From NCBI GenBank assembly GCA_022072445.1, contig JAJVHV010000026.1, forward strand, positions 10,290-66,046: a DNA stretch of 55,757 nt, in the 5' to 3' direction. The position numbers and the translations under genes were made by a program. Shown in pieces: positions 26,180-34,418 of the stretch (positions are counted from its first letter, which is position 1; each line of letters starts with the position of its first letter). Under the pieces are notes generated by a model that was not told where the DNA came from, did no database searches, and worked only from the letters and a program-made list of their open reading frames with translations. The stretch comes from Phycisphaerae bacterium. GTDB lineage: Bacteria; Planctomycetota; Phycisphaerae; UBA1845; Fen-1342.

Positions 26180-27253
26180 ATGCTCGCCTTCGTCCTCCGG
26201 CGAATCCTGCTCGTCGTCCCCGCCCTGCTCGGCGTCAGCACGCTCATCTTCCTGATCGTCCGGCTCACGCCGCGCGATCCGGCCGAGATCATGCTGGGCG
26301 AGCGCGGCACGCGCGCGCAACTCGCCGAAATCCGCCGCATCAACGGCTGGGATCGCCCGCTGCACGAGCAGTATTTCCGCTTCCTGTATCAGACGTTCAT
26401 CCGCTTCGACCTGGGCCGGGCCTACACGCGCGGCGACGAGCGCGTCGTCGACGGCATCGCCTCGGCCATGCCCGCCACCATCGAGCTGACGATCGCCGCC
26501 ATGCTGATCGCGACGCTGGTCGGCGTGCCGGCCGGCATCCTGGCCGGCATGAACCGCCGGAGCTGGTTCGACGTCGGCCTGATGAGCCTCAGCACGGTGG
26601 GCATCTCGATCCCGGTCTTTTTTCTCGGGCTGGTACTGATCGTCGTATTCCGCAGCATGCCCAGCGGCGGGCAGCTCGACGCCGTCTTCGACCCGGAAGA
26701 AATCGGCGTGCGCTACTTCGTGTTGCTGGGGACGCTCTGGCACGGCGTGTGGGCGAGCTGGCTCGGCGGCGCCTGCCCGGTGGCGGCGGAATGGGGCGCG
26801 CACGATCACTGGGAGATGTTCATCGACGCGCTGCGACACATCGTGCTGCCGTCCTGCGCGCTGGCCACCGTGCCGATGGCGGTCATCGCGCGCGTGACGC
26901 GCTCCAGCATGCTCGAAGTGCTGAACACCGACTACGTCCGCACCGCCCGCGCCAAAGGCGTGTCGCGCTTCCGCGTCGTCACGCATCACGCGCTGCGCAA
27001 CGCGCTGGTGCAGGTGGTCACGATTCTCGGTCTGCAATTCGGCATTCTGCTGGCCGGCGCCGTGCTGACCGAGACCGTCTTCGCCTGGCCGGGCATCGGG
27101 CGCTACACCGTCGAAGTCGTCCGCAGGAGCGACTACAACGCAATCCAGGGCTCCGTGCTGGTCATCGCGACCATGTTCCTGCTCGTCAATCTGCTCGTCG
27201 ACGTCTCTTATGGACTGCTCGATCCGCGCATCCGGCAGGGGGCGCGGCGATGA
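26180..27253 (+). CDS. ABC transporter permease, DppB/OppB family
   Basis: Inner-membrane subunit of a peptide or nickel-type importer. The 357-residue protein starts with the typical FVLRRILLVVPALLGVSTLIF helix and the PRDPAEI segment. The EAA loop is RAKGVSRFRVVTHHALRNAL, followed by TETVFAWPGIG near the C-terminus. It overlaps the next permease gene by 4 bases (ATGA). A loop of about 45 residues around 170-215 is longer than in E. coli DppB. No substrate-binding protein or ATPase gene is in the window, so the transporter is incomplete here and the substrate is unknown. Confidence 0.92.
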   Translation: MLAFVLRRILLVVPALLGVSTLIFLIVRLTPRDPAEIMLGERGTRAQLAEIRRINGWDRPLHEQYFRFLYQTFIRFDLGRAYTRGDERVVDGIASAMPATIELTIAAMLIATLVGVPAGILAGMNRRSWFDVGLMSLSTVGISIPVFFLGLVLIVVFRSMPSGGQLDAVFDPEEIGVRYFVLLGTLWHGVWASWLGGACPVAAEWGAHDHWEMFIDALRHIVLPSCALATVPMAVIARVTRSSMLEVLNTDYVRTARAKGVSRFRVVTHHALRNALVQVVTILGLQFGILLAGAVLTETVFAWPGIGRYTVEVVRRSDYNAIQGSVLVIATMFLLVNLLVDVSYGLLDPRIRQGARR

Positions 27254-29553
27254 GCCTCATCGACCCGCGCAGCGCCGCCGACCTGAGGCGCAATCCGGCC
27301 GCCTGGACCGGCGCCGCGATCATCCTGCTGCTGGTCGCCGCCGCGGCGCTGGCCGATCTTCTCACGCCCTATGCCCCGCTTCAGATCAGCCCGCACACCG
27401 AGCTGACGCACCCCGCGCCGCCCTCCGCGAAACACTGGCTGGGCACCGACCAGCTTGGACGCGACATGCTGACGCGCGTCGTGCACGGCGGGCGCTACAG
27501 CCTGTCGATCGGCCTGGTGAGCGTCGCGGTGGCGCTGCTGATCGGCGTTCCGACCGGGGCCGTCGCCGGCTATCTGGGCGGCTGGGTGGATGTAGTTTTC
27601 ATGCGGCTGATCGACATTCTGATGGCCATTCCGAGCATCCTGCTGGCGATCGCGATCGTCGGCGCGCTGGGACCGAGCCTGCGCAACGTCGTGATCTCGG
27701 TCGGCATCGTGAACATCCCGCTCTTCGCGCGGCAGATTCGCGCCGGAGTGCTGTCGCTGCGCGAACTCGAGTTCGTCGAGGCCAGCCGGGCGCTCGGCGC
27801 CGCCACGCCACGCATCATCTGGCGCGACATCCTGCCGAATTCGCTCGGGCCGATCATGGTCCTCAGCACGCTCGGCATCGGCAGCGCCATCCTCAGCATC
27901 GCCGGGCTCACGTTTCTGGGTCTCGGCGGCGAGCCGGACATCCCCGAATGGGGCATGATGCTGAACTCGGCGCGACGGTTCTTTCTCGACAAGCCCTGGG
28001 TGATCGCGCCCTCCGGCGTCGCCATCACGCTGAGCGTGCTGGCGTTCAATTTGCTCGGAGACGCGCTGCGCGACGCGTTCGATCCACGGCTGAAGCGCTG
28101 AGCGGTGCGTCCGGCCTTGCGTCGGCGTGTCCGCCTGGCCGGCCCGCGGTGCATCGCAGGGTCGCGGCACGCCGCGCGGCCCAGTCTCGGGGTCGAAGAA
28201 GTTGATGATCAGGCTGTAGTAATAACGGACCGAAAACGGTGCGAAGCCGATGTGCCCGCCGCCCGGCAGCACGATCGCGGCGACGTTCGGGTTGCGGATC
28301 GGCGCGACGAGATCGGCGATCATTTGCGACGGAATGAACGGGTCGTCGTACCCGTGCACGATCAACACCGGCACGCGCGCCCGCTCCAGCTTCGGCCCTG
28401 CCGGCAGGCCGGGTGACACCATCAGCCGCAGAAACCGCAGCGCGTCGCGCCAGATGTCCCGGTTGATTCCCAGTTCGGAATTGGCGAACTCCTGGTCGAT
28501 CAGCCGCCGCAGGCTGTAGTGCGGGCGGCCCCAGTTCTTGAGCATCATCCGCCAGCGCACCGCCTGCTGCAGCGCGTACAGATCGGGGCGCCAGGCCGGC
28601 GACTGCCACGTGTCGGTCTCGTCGATCACGCGCTCAAAGTGCAGCACCGGCGAAAACGCCAGCACGCCGGCTTCAAAATGCCGCGCCGCGCTCGCCGGGA
28701 AATACGGCCGCAACGTCCGCCCGATGTCGGGGTCGTCGGCGGCGCGGCCGTCGAGCCACGCCGCCAGCAACGCCACGTTTCCGCCCCAGCAGTAGCCGAT
28801 GATCCCGGTCCGCGCGACGGCCGGATTCTGCCGCAGCCACTCGTCCACGGCCAGCAGATCGGCGCTCTCCAGCACGCCGAACGTGTAGCCGCGGTCCGGA
28901 TAGCGGGCTTCGGTCTGGCCGTGGCCGCGCTTCTCCAGCGCCAGCACGTGCAGTCCGGCGTCGCGCAGCGCCAGCGACAGATCGCGCGTCCGCACGACGC
29001 TGGTGTCACCGAAAAACCCGGGCAGCACAATCACACAGGTCGTCGTTCGCGGCCGCCCGTTCTCCCGCGCCAGCCCGAGTCGACCGTAGAGCGACATGTC
29101 GTCGCGAACCGGCACCCAGACCCGCTCGAAACCCGGCCACGGCGGCGCTTCGCGGTCGATTGCAAAACCGCTGGCACTGCCCTGGATCGTGTTGATGAAC
29201 GCCCGCAGATTCGCCAGCATCGAATGCCGCAGCGCGGGGACGAACCAGAAATGTGCGTACACGTCGCGCGGCGAACCGTCGGCCCGCCGCAGGTCATCGG
29301 TCAGCAGCGCCGTGCCGGCCGGCCACGGCAGCAGCACACGGAGCGCCGCATGCGCCCGCACGATCCAGGCGCGTGCCGCGCGCTCGTCGGTCGCTGCCCG
29401 CGGGTCGCCGGTGTGACCATTCGTCGCGACCGGCGCCGTCGCCTGCGGCTCGCTCAGCCGCACGAGGTCGCGCGGATCGAGCGTGTACTGCCGGTTGAAG
29501 CAGCCACACAGGGCCGCGAGCAGCAGCGGCACAAACGCAATCGATCGTCGCAT
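27208..29553 (-). CDS. lipoprotein alpha/beta hydrolase; frame runs on antisense to dppC
   Basis: The ATG at 29553 starts a lipoprotein signal (MRRSIAFVPLLLAALCGC). Residues about 150-475 are an alpha/beta hydrolase: VIVLPGFFGDTS, GHGQTEARYP, nucleophile box GYCWGG (cysteine at about 255), VLIVHGYDDPFIP and LPGGGHIGFAP. A cysteine nucleophile is known in dienelactone hydrolases and PHA synthases. The recognisable domain ends near 28190. No stop follows, and the frame continues antisense through the whole of dppC to 27208. The last 300 or so residues are Arg/Gln-rich and look like antisense translation. The true 3' end is probably near 28110, with a lost stop or a base error. Confidence 0.7.
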   Translation of the reverse strand: MRRSIAFVPLLLAALCGCFNRQYTLDPRDLVRLSEPQATAPVATNGHTGDPRAATDERAARAWIVRAHAALRVLLPWPAGTALLTDDLRRADGSPRDVYAHFWFVPALRHSMLANLRAFINTIQGSASGFAIDREAPPWPGFERVWVPVRDDMSLYGRLGLARENGRPRTTTCVIVLPGFFGDTSVVRTRDLSLALRDAGLHVLALEKRGHGQTEARYPDRGYTFGVLESADLLAVDEWLRQNPAVARTGIIGYCWGGNVALLAAWLDGRAADDPDIGRTLRPYFPASAARHFEAGVLAFSPVLHFERVIDETDTWQSPAWRPDLYALQQAVRWRMMLKNWGRPHYSLRRLIDQEFANSELGINRDIWRDALRFLRLMVSPGLPAGPKLERARVPVLIVHGYDDPFIPSQMIADLVAPIRNPNVAAIVLPGGGHIGFAPFSVRYYYSLIINFFDPETGPRGVPRPCDAPRAGQADTPTQGRTHRSALQPWIERVAQRVSEQIERQHAQRDGDAGGRDHPGLVEKEPSRRVQHHAPFGDVRLAAETQKREPGDAEDGAADAERAEDHDRPERIRQDVAPDDAWRGGAERPAGLDELEFAQRQHSGANLPREERDVHDADRDHDVAQARSQRADDRDRQQDARNGHQNVDQPHENYIHPAAQIAGDGPGRNADQQRHRDAHQADRQAVAPAVHDARQHVASKLVGAQPVFRGGRRGVRQLGVRADLKRGIGREKIGQRRGGDQQQDDRGAGPGGRIAPQVGGAARVDEAHRRAPCRMRGSSSP
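27250..28101 (+). CDS. ABC transporter permease, DppC/OppC family
   Basis: The second permease of the pair, 283 residues. It has the DppC hallmark HWLGTDQLGRDMLTRVVHGGRYSL after the first transmembrane helix and the EAA loop VEASRALGAATPRIIWRDILPNS-like region. Later come GLTFLGLGGEPDIPEWGMML and the C-terminal NLLGDALRDAFDPRL. The start ATG overlaps the upstream stop. The complementary strand is also open across the whole gene as an extension of the downstream hydrolase frame. Confidence 0.93.
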   Translation: MSLIDPRSAADLRRNPAAWTGAAIILLLVAAAALADLLTPYAPLQISPHTELTHPAPPSAKHWLGTDQLGRDMLTRVVHGGRYSLSIGLVSVAVALLIGVPTGAVAGYLGGWVDVVFMRLIDILMAIPSILLAIAIVGALGPSLRNVVISVGIVNIPLFARQIRAGVLSLRELEFVEASRALGAATPRIIWRDILPNSLGPIMVLSTLGIGSAILSIAGLTFLGLGGEPDIPEWGMMLNSARRFFLDKPWVIAPSGVAITLSVLAFNLLGDALRDAFDPRLKR

Positions 29554-29715
29554 GTCGCCGATGGCAGAACTCCTGCTGGACCCGCCCGACAGTATCGCCC
29601 GAAGCGGCCGCTCGTGATAGGAGCCCCGGGCTCCGCGCCCGGACAGAGCCGCGCCCGTCAGGAAGCGGGGATCTCGAATGGTTCTCCCGCCCGCGCGCAA
29701 CCTGCGCGGCCGCGT

Positions 29716-30972
29716 TCACCGCCGCCGGCAGCTCCACGTGTCGATCACCTGACCGCCGACGTCGATCTGCCGCAGCGTCAGCGCGTCGCCCTCGACGGCG
29801 ACGTGCGAGAAACTGTGCACGTGGTCGTTCACCGCCAGAAAGTAGCTCGGGCGTTCGGCGGCCGGCGCGGCCTCATAGAGCCGCGCGCCGCCCGCGCCGC
29901 TGACGACGTACACCACGCCGTCGTCGGCGGGCTGCCCGCCGCGGAGCGGCGCGGTGCGCTCGTACAGATGATCGTGCCCGCTGAAGACCATGTGCACGCC
30001 TGCCGCCTCCATCGCCGGCACAAGCGCCCGCTGGATGCGCTCATCCGGCCCGTGCGGGCCGCAGGTGTAGGGCGGGTGGTGGAACACGACGAACCGCCAG
30101 CGATCGCGCGCGTCCGCGAAACACCCGCTCAGCCACGGCGCCACGCGCTGCTCGAGCTCCGCCGCGTCCGCGTTGCTGTCGACAATCACGAACCGCGCGT
30201 CGGCATAGTCGAACCAGTAGTGCCGCTCGACGTCCAGCTCGGCCGGACCATTCTCCGGCAGCTCGAAGACGCCCAGATAGTCCCCGCCGTGCGTCCGCTC
30301 CGACACGTCGTGATTCCCCAGCGACGGCCAGAAGCAGACTCGCGCCAGCAGTTCGCGATAGGGCTGAAAGAACCGCTCGGGAAAATCAGCCCGTTCGCCG
30401 GCGCTGTACACCAGGTCGCCCGTGTGCAGCAGAAAATCCGGCTTCAGCCGCTGCATCTGCCCGGCCAGTGCGAACTGCTCGGCGGTCGCCCGCCCGCTGT
30501 CGCCAAAGACGACGAATGAGAATTCCCGCCCGCGCGGCTTGTTGGTGGTGAACTCGCCGCTCATCCAGGTGTGCTCGCCGCCGAGAATGCGATAGGCGTA
30601 GGTTTTGCCGGGCTGAAGGCCGCTGATCCGCACGCGGTGCCGGGTCTCCTCGTGTGCGACGGGCATCGTCCGCTCGGCGCCGCCAACGCGGATGACGAAG
30701 CGCTGGTCGGCGGCCGGTTTCGACGTATACCAGACCAGCGACGCGGCCGTCTCGCTGACGTTCTGGAGCATCGGGCCGTCGGTCCAGCGCGCCGGCAGCA
30801 ACGTCCACAGCCAGTGTCCCGCCGCGCTCGCCACGAGGATGAACAGCGCGCAGTTTCGCAGCACGCGCAGCCGGGCCGAGCGCCGCGGCCGAAACGTCGC
30901 TTCCTCCGTGGCGGCGCCGGGCTCCGCGCTGTCCACACGCTCCTGCTCGTCGCGGCCGTCGTCTAGCCCCAT
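29716..30972 (-). CDS. membrane-anchored purple acid phosphatase-like metallophosphoesterase
   Basis: 418 residues from ATG 30972. One N-terminal transmembrane helix anchors a Fn3-like domain (QRFVIRVGG to TYAYRILGG), followed by a calcineurin-type metallophosphatase. Metal ligands appear in VFGDSG, HTGDLVY, LGNHD, FHHPPYTCGPHG and FSGHDHLYER. This domain order matches purple acid phosphatases, which release phosphate from esters outside the cytoplasm. The start overlaps the stop of the DASS transporter gene, so the two are probably cotranscribed. Substrate is unknown. A tyrosine ligand typical of true purple enzymes is not obvious. Confidence 0.88.
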   Translation of the reverse strand: MGLDDGRDEQERVDSAEPGAATEEATFRPRRSARLRVLRNCALFILVASAAGHWLWTLLPARWTDGPMLQNVSETAASLVWYTSKPAADQRFVIRVGGAERTMPVAHEETRHRVRISGLQPGKTYAYRILGGEHTWMSGEFTTNKPRGREFSFVVFGDSGRATAEQFALAGQMQRLKPDFLLHTGDLVYSAGERADFPERFFQPYRELLARVCFWPSLGNHDVSERTHGGDYLGVFELPENGPAELDVERHYWFDYADARFVIVDSNADAAELEQRVAPWLSGCFADARDRWRFVVFHHPPYTCGPHGPDERIQRALVPAMEAAGVHMVFSGHDHLYERTAPLRGGQPADDGVVYVVSGAGGARLYEAAPAAERPSYFLAVNDHVHSFSHVAVEGDALTLRQIDVGGQVIDTWSCRRR

Positions 30973-32462
30973 GTCTGTATGCACCACACCACCCACACGG
31001 TCGAAACGGCGTCAACCAGCAGGCCGACCGCCGCCATCATGCGAAGCGAAACCAGCCGCGAACTGTAAACGATCGCGTTCGGAGGCGTCGAGACCGGCAG
31101 GGCGAAGCCCAGGCTGGCGCTCAGCGCCACCAGCCAGATCGCCTTGACGGGCGCCAAGCCCACGGCCGGAGCGATCGCACCGGCGATCGGCACCATCAGC
31201 GACGCCGTCGCCGTGTTGCTGGTCAGCTCCGACAGAAGCACGGTGATGCCGCCCAGCGCCAGCAGTAGAACCGACTGCGAGAAGCCGCCCGCGGCGACCG
31301 CGTCGGCCAGCGCCCGCCCGGTGCCGCTCTGCTCCAGCACGCGCCCCAGACATAATCCACCCGCGATCAGGAAGAGCGTGTCCCAGTCCAGCGCCTGAAA
31401 ATCGTGCCGATCGAGCACCGTCCGCCGCTCGAATCCACTCGGAACGATGAACAGCGCCAGGGCCGCCACGATCGGCACCAGCGACTCCGGCAGATACGTC
31501 TTGACCCAGGCGTTGGCCGCGTGCCCCTCCGGAGTCAGGCTCAGCACCACGCCCGTCCCCAGCCACACCGCCGCGCTCGCTCCAAAGGCGATCATCGCCG
31601 CCCGGCGAGCCAGCGGCGATCCGCCCGCTGAGCGCGTGGTGGCGGGAGAGGTGCTGGGCGGGTCAGCCGTGGACGACGCAGCGAGTCGCCGCGTCTCCGG
31701 TCCGACGTCGCCCGACGCCAATTCCTCCATCCAGCGCTCGGCGCGCGTGGCGCGCCGCGCCACACCGCTTCCGCTCAATCGCCCCGCGGCACACAGCACG
31801 CCCCAGCCCAGCAGCGTCGTGCCGATCCACACCGGAATCCCAACCCGCAGCCACGTCAGAAACGTCATACCGGCGTCGAGCTTCTTCATCGCCGCATAGC
31901 CGATGAAATTCGGCGCCGTGCCGACCGGCGTGGCCATTCCGCCCATCGTCGCCCCATACGACAACGCCAGCACGACGATCGCCGGCGCGCGCGTGCCGCG
32001 CGCCAGCGTGACCGTGATGGGAAGCAGCATCGCGGCGACGGCGGTGTTGTTCTGCATGGTGGAGAGGCCGCCGGAAACGACCAGCACCGCCAGCGCCAGA
32101 CCCGCGGCTCCGCCCCGCCGCAGCCAGGTGTGCTGCGATGCCCGCGCCAGGAAATCAAACGCGCCGTGTTTATCCAGGGCCCGCGCCAGCAGGAACGCCC
32201 CCAGAAACAACATGACGATCGGGTCGCCCCAGCACTCGACCGCCGCCTTCCAACTCAGCACGCCGCTCAGCGTCGCGGCGACGGGGACCCACAACGCCAC
32301 GACGCCGAGCGGTGCGACTTCGGTGATCCAGAGCAGGAGGGTGGCGGCGACGAGCCCGGTTGCGGCACGGATGCGGGCATCATCGTGCCAGGGAACCAGC
32401 GCGCTGGCGACCAGCACCGCAACGGCCGCCGCGACACAGGCGACTCGGCGCGCCGCGCTCAC
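30963..32462 (-). CDS. SLC13/DASS family sodium-coupled anion transporter
   Basis: A 499-residue membrane protein with about 11-12 helices. Two inverted-repeat substrate loops carry the DASS signatures GGLSTMQNNTAVAAMLLPI and LTSNTATASLMVPI. ATPVGTAPNF and ALPVSTPPNAIVY follow each. The family imports dicarboxylates, sulfate or phosphate with sodium. Coupling to the phosphatase gene (stop and start overlap) could hint at phosphate, but that is inference. The start is GTG at 32462, with GGGAG 12 bases upstream. A hydrophilic loop of about 45 residues in the middle is rich in Ser/Thr/Pro. Confidence 0.88.
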   Translation of the reverse strand: MSAARRVACVAAAVAVLVASALVPWHDDARIRAATGLVAATLLLWITEVAPLGVVALWVPVAATLSGVLSWKAAVECWGDPIVMLFLGAFLLARALDKHGAFDFLARASQHTWLRRGGAAGLALAVLVVSGGLSTMQNNTAVAAMLLPITVTLARGTRAPAIVVLALSYGATMGGMATPVGTAPNFIGYAAMKKLDAGMTFLTWLRVGIPVWIGTTLLGWGVLCAAGRLSGSGVARRATRAERWMEELASGDVGPETRRLAASSTADPPSTSPATTRSAGGSPLARRAAMIAFGASAAVWLGTGVVLSLTPEGHAANAWVKTYLPESLVPIVAALALFIVPSGFERRTVLDRHDFQALDWDTLFLIAGGLCLGRVLEQSGTGRALADAVAAGGFSQSVLLLALGGITVLLSELTSNTATASLMVPIAGAIAPAVGLAPVKAIWLVALSASLGFALPVSTPPNAIVYSSRLVSLRMMAAVGLLVDAVSTVWVVWCIQTWG

Positions 32463-32489
32463 CCTTGCATCGCTCCCGCCTTTCGCCGT

Positions 32490-33110
32490 TCAGGGCTTGG
32501 GCTGCGCGAGCGCCGCCTCGATCGCCTTGACGACCTCGTCGCTGTCGGGCTTGGTCCGCGGCTCAAAGCGGGCGATCACGGTTCCGTCGCGCCCGATCAG
32601 GAACTTGGTGAAATTCCACTTGATCTCGCCGGCAAACTTCGGATTGGTTTCCTTGGCCGTCAGGAACTGGTACAGCGGACATTTGTCCTCCCCCTGCACC
32701 GACACCTTGCTCATCATCGCAAAGCCGACCTTGTATTTGTGGGTGCAGAACTCCTTGATCGCGGCGTTGTCGCCCGGCTCCTGCCCGCCGAAGTTGTTCG
32801 CCGGAACGCCGACGATCCGCAGCCCCTTCCCGGCATACTTCTCGTGCAGCGCTTGGAGCTGCTCATATTGCGGCGTCAGCCCGCAGCGCGAGGCGACGTT
32901 GACGAGCATGACGACGTCGCCCTTGTAGCTCGCCAGGTCGACTTCTTTCCCGTCGATGTCCGTCAACTTGAAGCCCAGCGCGCCACCCGCGGCCGGCGCC
33001 TGGGTCACTGGCTCGGCCGGCTTGGGAGTCGGATCACGCTTAACTTCCTGCCCCGTCGCCGCCATCGCCGACGCCAGGACAACGGTCAGCACCAGTAGAT
33101 TCCGCCGCAT
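32490..33110 (-). CDS. glutathione peroxidase family protein, exported
   Basis: Reduces peroxides with thiol donors. 206 residues begin with a signal peptide (MRRNLLVLTVVLASAMAATG) and a Pro-rich linker. The GPx domain has the peroxidatic cysteine in NVASRCGLTPQY, the VGVPANNFGGQEPG segment with the conserved Gln, and WNFTKFLIGRDG with the conserved Trp-Asn. Cysteine replaces selenocysteine, as usual in bacteria. Export is atypical for GPx and suggests a role in the periplasm. It is 27 bases upstream of the DASS transporter on the same strand. Confidence 0.93.
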   Translation of the reverse strand: MRRNLLVLTVVLASAMAATGQEVKRDPTPKPAEPVTQAPAAGGALGFKLTDIDGKEVDLASYKGDVVMLVNVASRCGLTPQYEQLQALHEKYAGKGLRIVGVPANNFGGQEPGDNAAIKEFCTHKYKVGFAMMSKVSVQGEDKCPLYQFLTAKETNPKFAGEIKWNFTKFLIGRDGTVIARFEPRTKPDSDEVVKAIEAALAQPKP

Positions 33111-33260
33111 GTCGCATCGCTCCTCAGTTCAGTCATCGCTACCGTCTCACCGCTCGCCAGGTGGATTCGATCCGCGCCGCGCTTCCATCGCCGTCGCGGC
33201 GCCGCCGCATCGTGCGGGTCGACTGCCCGCGTGGTTTCCCGCGTCCATGCCGCTGTTCGA

Positions 33261-33321
33261 GTGGAGCGGGCAACCTGCCCACGGTCGAGCTGCCGGATGG
33301 CAGGTAAGCTGCCTGCTCCAC
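33261..33321. repeat. imperfect inverted repeat between genes
   Basis: Arms GTGGAGCGGGCA (33261-33272) and TGCCTGCTCCAC (33310-33321) match at 11 of 12 positions around a 37-base loop. The element lies between the lipoprotein stop (33344, minus strand) and the glutathione peroxidase start (33110). It could be a dispersed repeat or a weak transcript end. No T-run is present. Confidence 0.55.
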
Positions 33322-33343
33322 GCGAATCGTCCTCGGCCGCTCG

Positions 33344-34297
33344 CTAGGGCGTCACTTCCGGCTCCGGTTCCGGCTCCGGCTTCTTCTCGGGCTCCGGCTC
33401 GGGTCGGCGGTCGCGCGGGCGCACTTCTTCTTCCTCGTCGCCGCCGGCGTCGTCGGGCTTAGGCGCTTCGCCGCTGGCTGCGTCGCTGGGCTGCGACTGG
33501 GCCTCATCGCCGCCGCCCGCGGCGCCGCCCGCGTCACCCGCCGGCGGCGGGTTGCCGCGCAGTGCCTCGAGATACGCCGCCGCGATCTTCTCGGGCTCGG
33601 CCAGTTTGCCCGTGTCAATCTGCTCGATCAGCGCATCGATCTCCGCCTGCACCTGCTTGTGAAATTCCGCGATCGCCGTGGCCCCCGCCGCGTCGAGCGG
33701 CCGATCCAGGCTGACCTTCCACTCTTCCCCCACGCGCTTGACCGCCAGCACCTGCCCCGCCCGCGGCCCCAGCAGATGGGCCAGGACGTTCGGCGTCACG
33801 CTCGCGTTCTCGCCGTCCTGCACGTCGACGCTGATATCCGCCTTCACGCTCCGCGCCACGATCGCCTTGACGTCGTCCAGCGGCGTCTTACCGAGCTTCC
33901 CATCCACCACGCCGTCGAATCCCTGCCGCTTCTCCACGGTCTCGTACACCGCCGAGAGCTGTTCGCGCAGCGCCGCGACGTGCTCGGGCACGAACTTCTC
34001 GATCACGCCATCGACGTTCCCGGCGTCGAATTCGTCGCGAATCTGCTCGGCGAACACGCGCACCTGCTCGCGCTCGTCGCCGGTGATCGCCGGCCCGCGT
34101 TTGCCCACCTCCGCCGCCGGCTTGTAGTCCTTCGGTTCTTTCAGGATTCCCAGGTCGCTGCGGCCGCGCGCCGTCGGCAGCGCCGCGGCCGACGCGCCCA
34201 GCTTCTGATTGAACGGGCCGGCGGGTTCAGAGCCGCGCTCGCAACCGGCCAGGAATCCCGCCAGTACCGCAACAATTGTAAATCGCGACGAACTCAT
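33344..34297 (-). CDS. lipoprotein of unknown function with Pro-Glu repeat tail
   Basis: The ATG at 34297 has GGAG about 9 bases upstream and gives 317 residues. The signal ends in the lipobox LAGC (Cys at about 19). Residues about 60-230 are helix-rich and contain two short cystatin-like or DUF3887-like turns (FDAGNVDGVIEKFVPEHVA then LREQLSAVYETVEKRQGF), which suggests a small alpha/beta domain. The last 60 residues are acidic and end in alternating Pro-Glu and Lys/Arg (PEPEPEKKPEPEPEPE), a likely wall-spanning or flexible tail. No family is assigned with confidence. Confidence 0.7.
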   Translation of the reverse strand: MSSSRFTIVAVLAGFLAGCERGSEPAGPFNQKLGASAAALPTARGRSDLGILKEPKDYKPAAEVGKRGPAITGDEREQVRVFAEQIRDEFDAGNVDGVIEKFVPEHVAALREQLSAVYETVEKRQGFDGVVDGKLGKTPLDDVKAIVARSVKADISVDVQDGENASVTPNVLAHLLGPRAGQVLAVKRVGEEWKVSLDRPLDAAGATAIAEFHKQVQAEIDALIEQIDTGKLAEPEKIAAAYLEALRGNPPPAGDAGGAAGGGDEAQSQPSDAASGEAPKPDDAGGDEEEEVRPRDRRPEPEPEKKPEPEPEPEVTP

Positions 34298-34418
34298 GGC
34301 GTTGATCTCCTCGCCGAACGCTCGCCCCATAGCCTAAGGTGCGGCCGAACCACGCGTCAACGAACCTCGTCCCGCTTCCCCCGTCGTCCCTTCGTGCCTT
34401 CGTGCCTTCGTTCCTCCC

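Noticed and set aside
26180-28101. Complete peptide importer operon
   Set aside because: Only the two permeases are present. No binding protein or ATPase gene lies on either side, so a full transporter cannot be claimed from this window.
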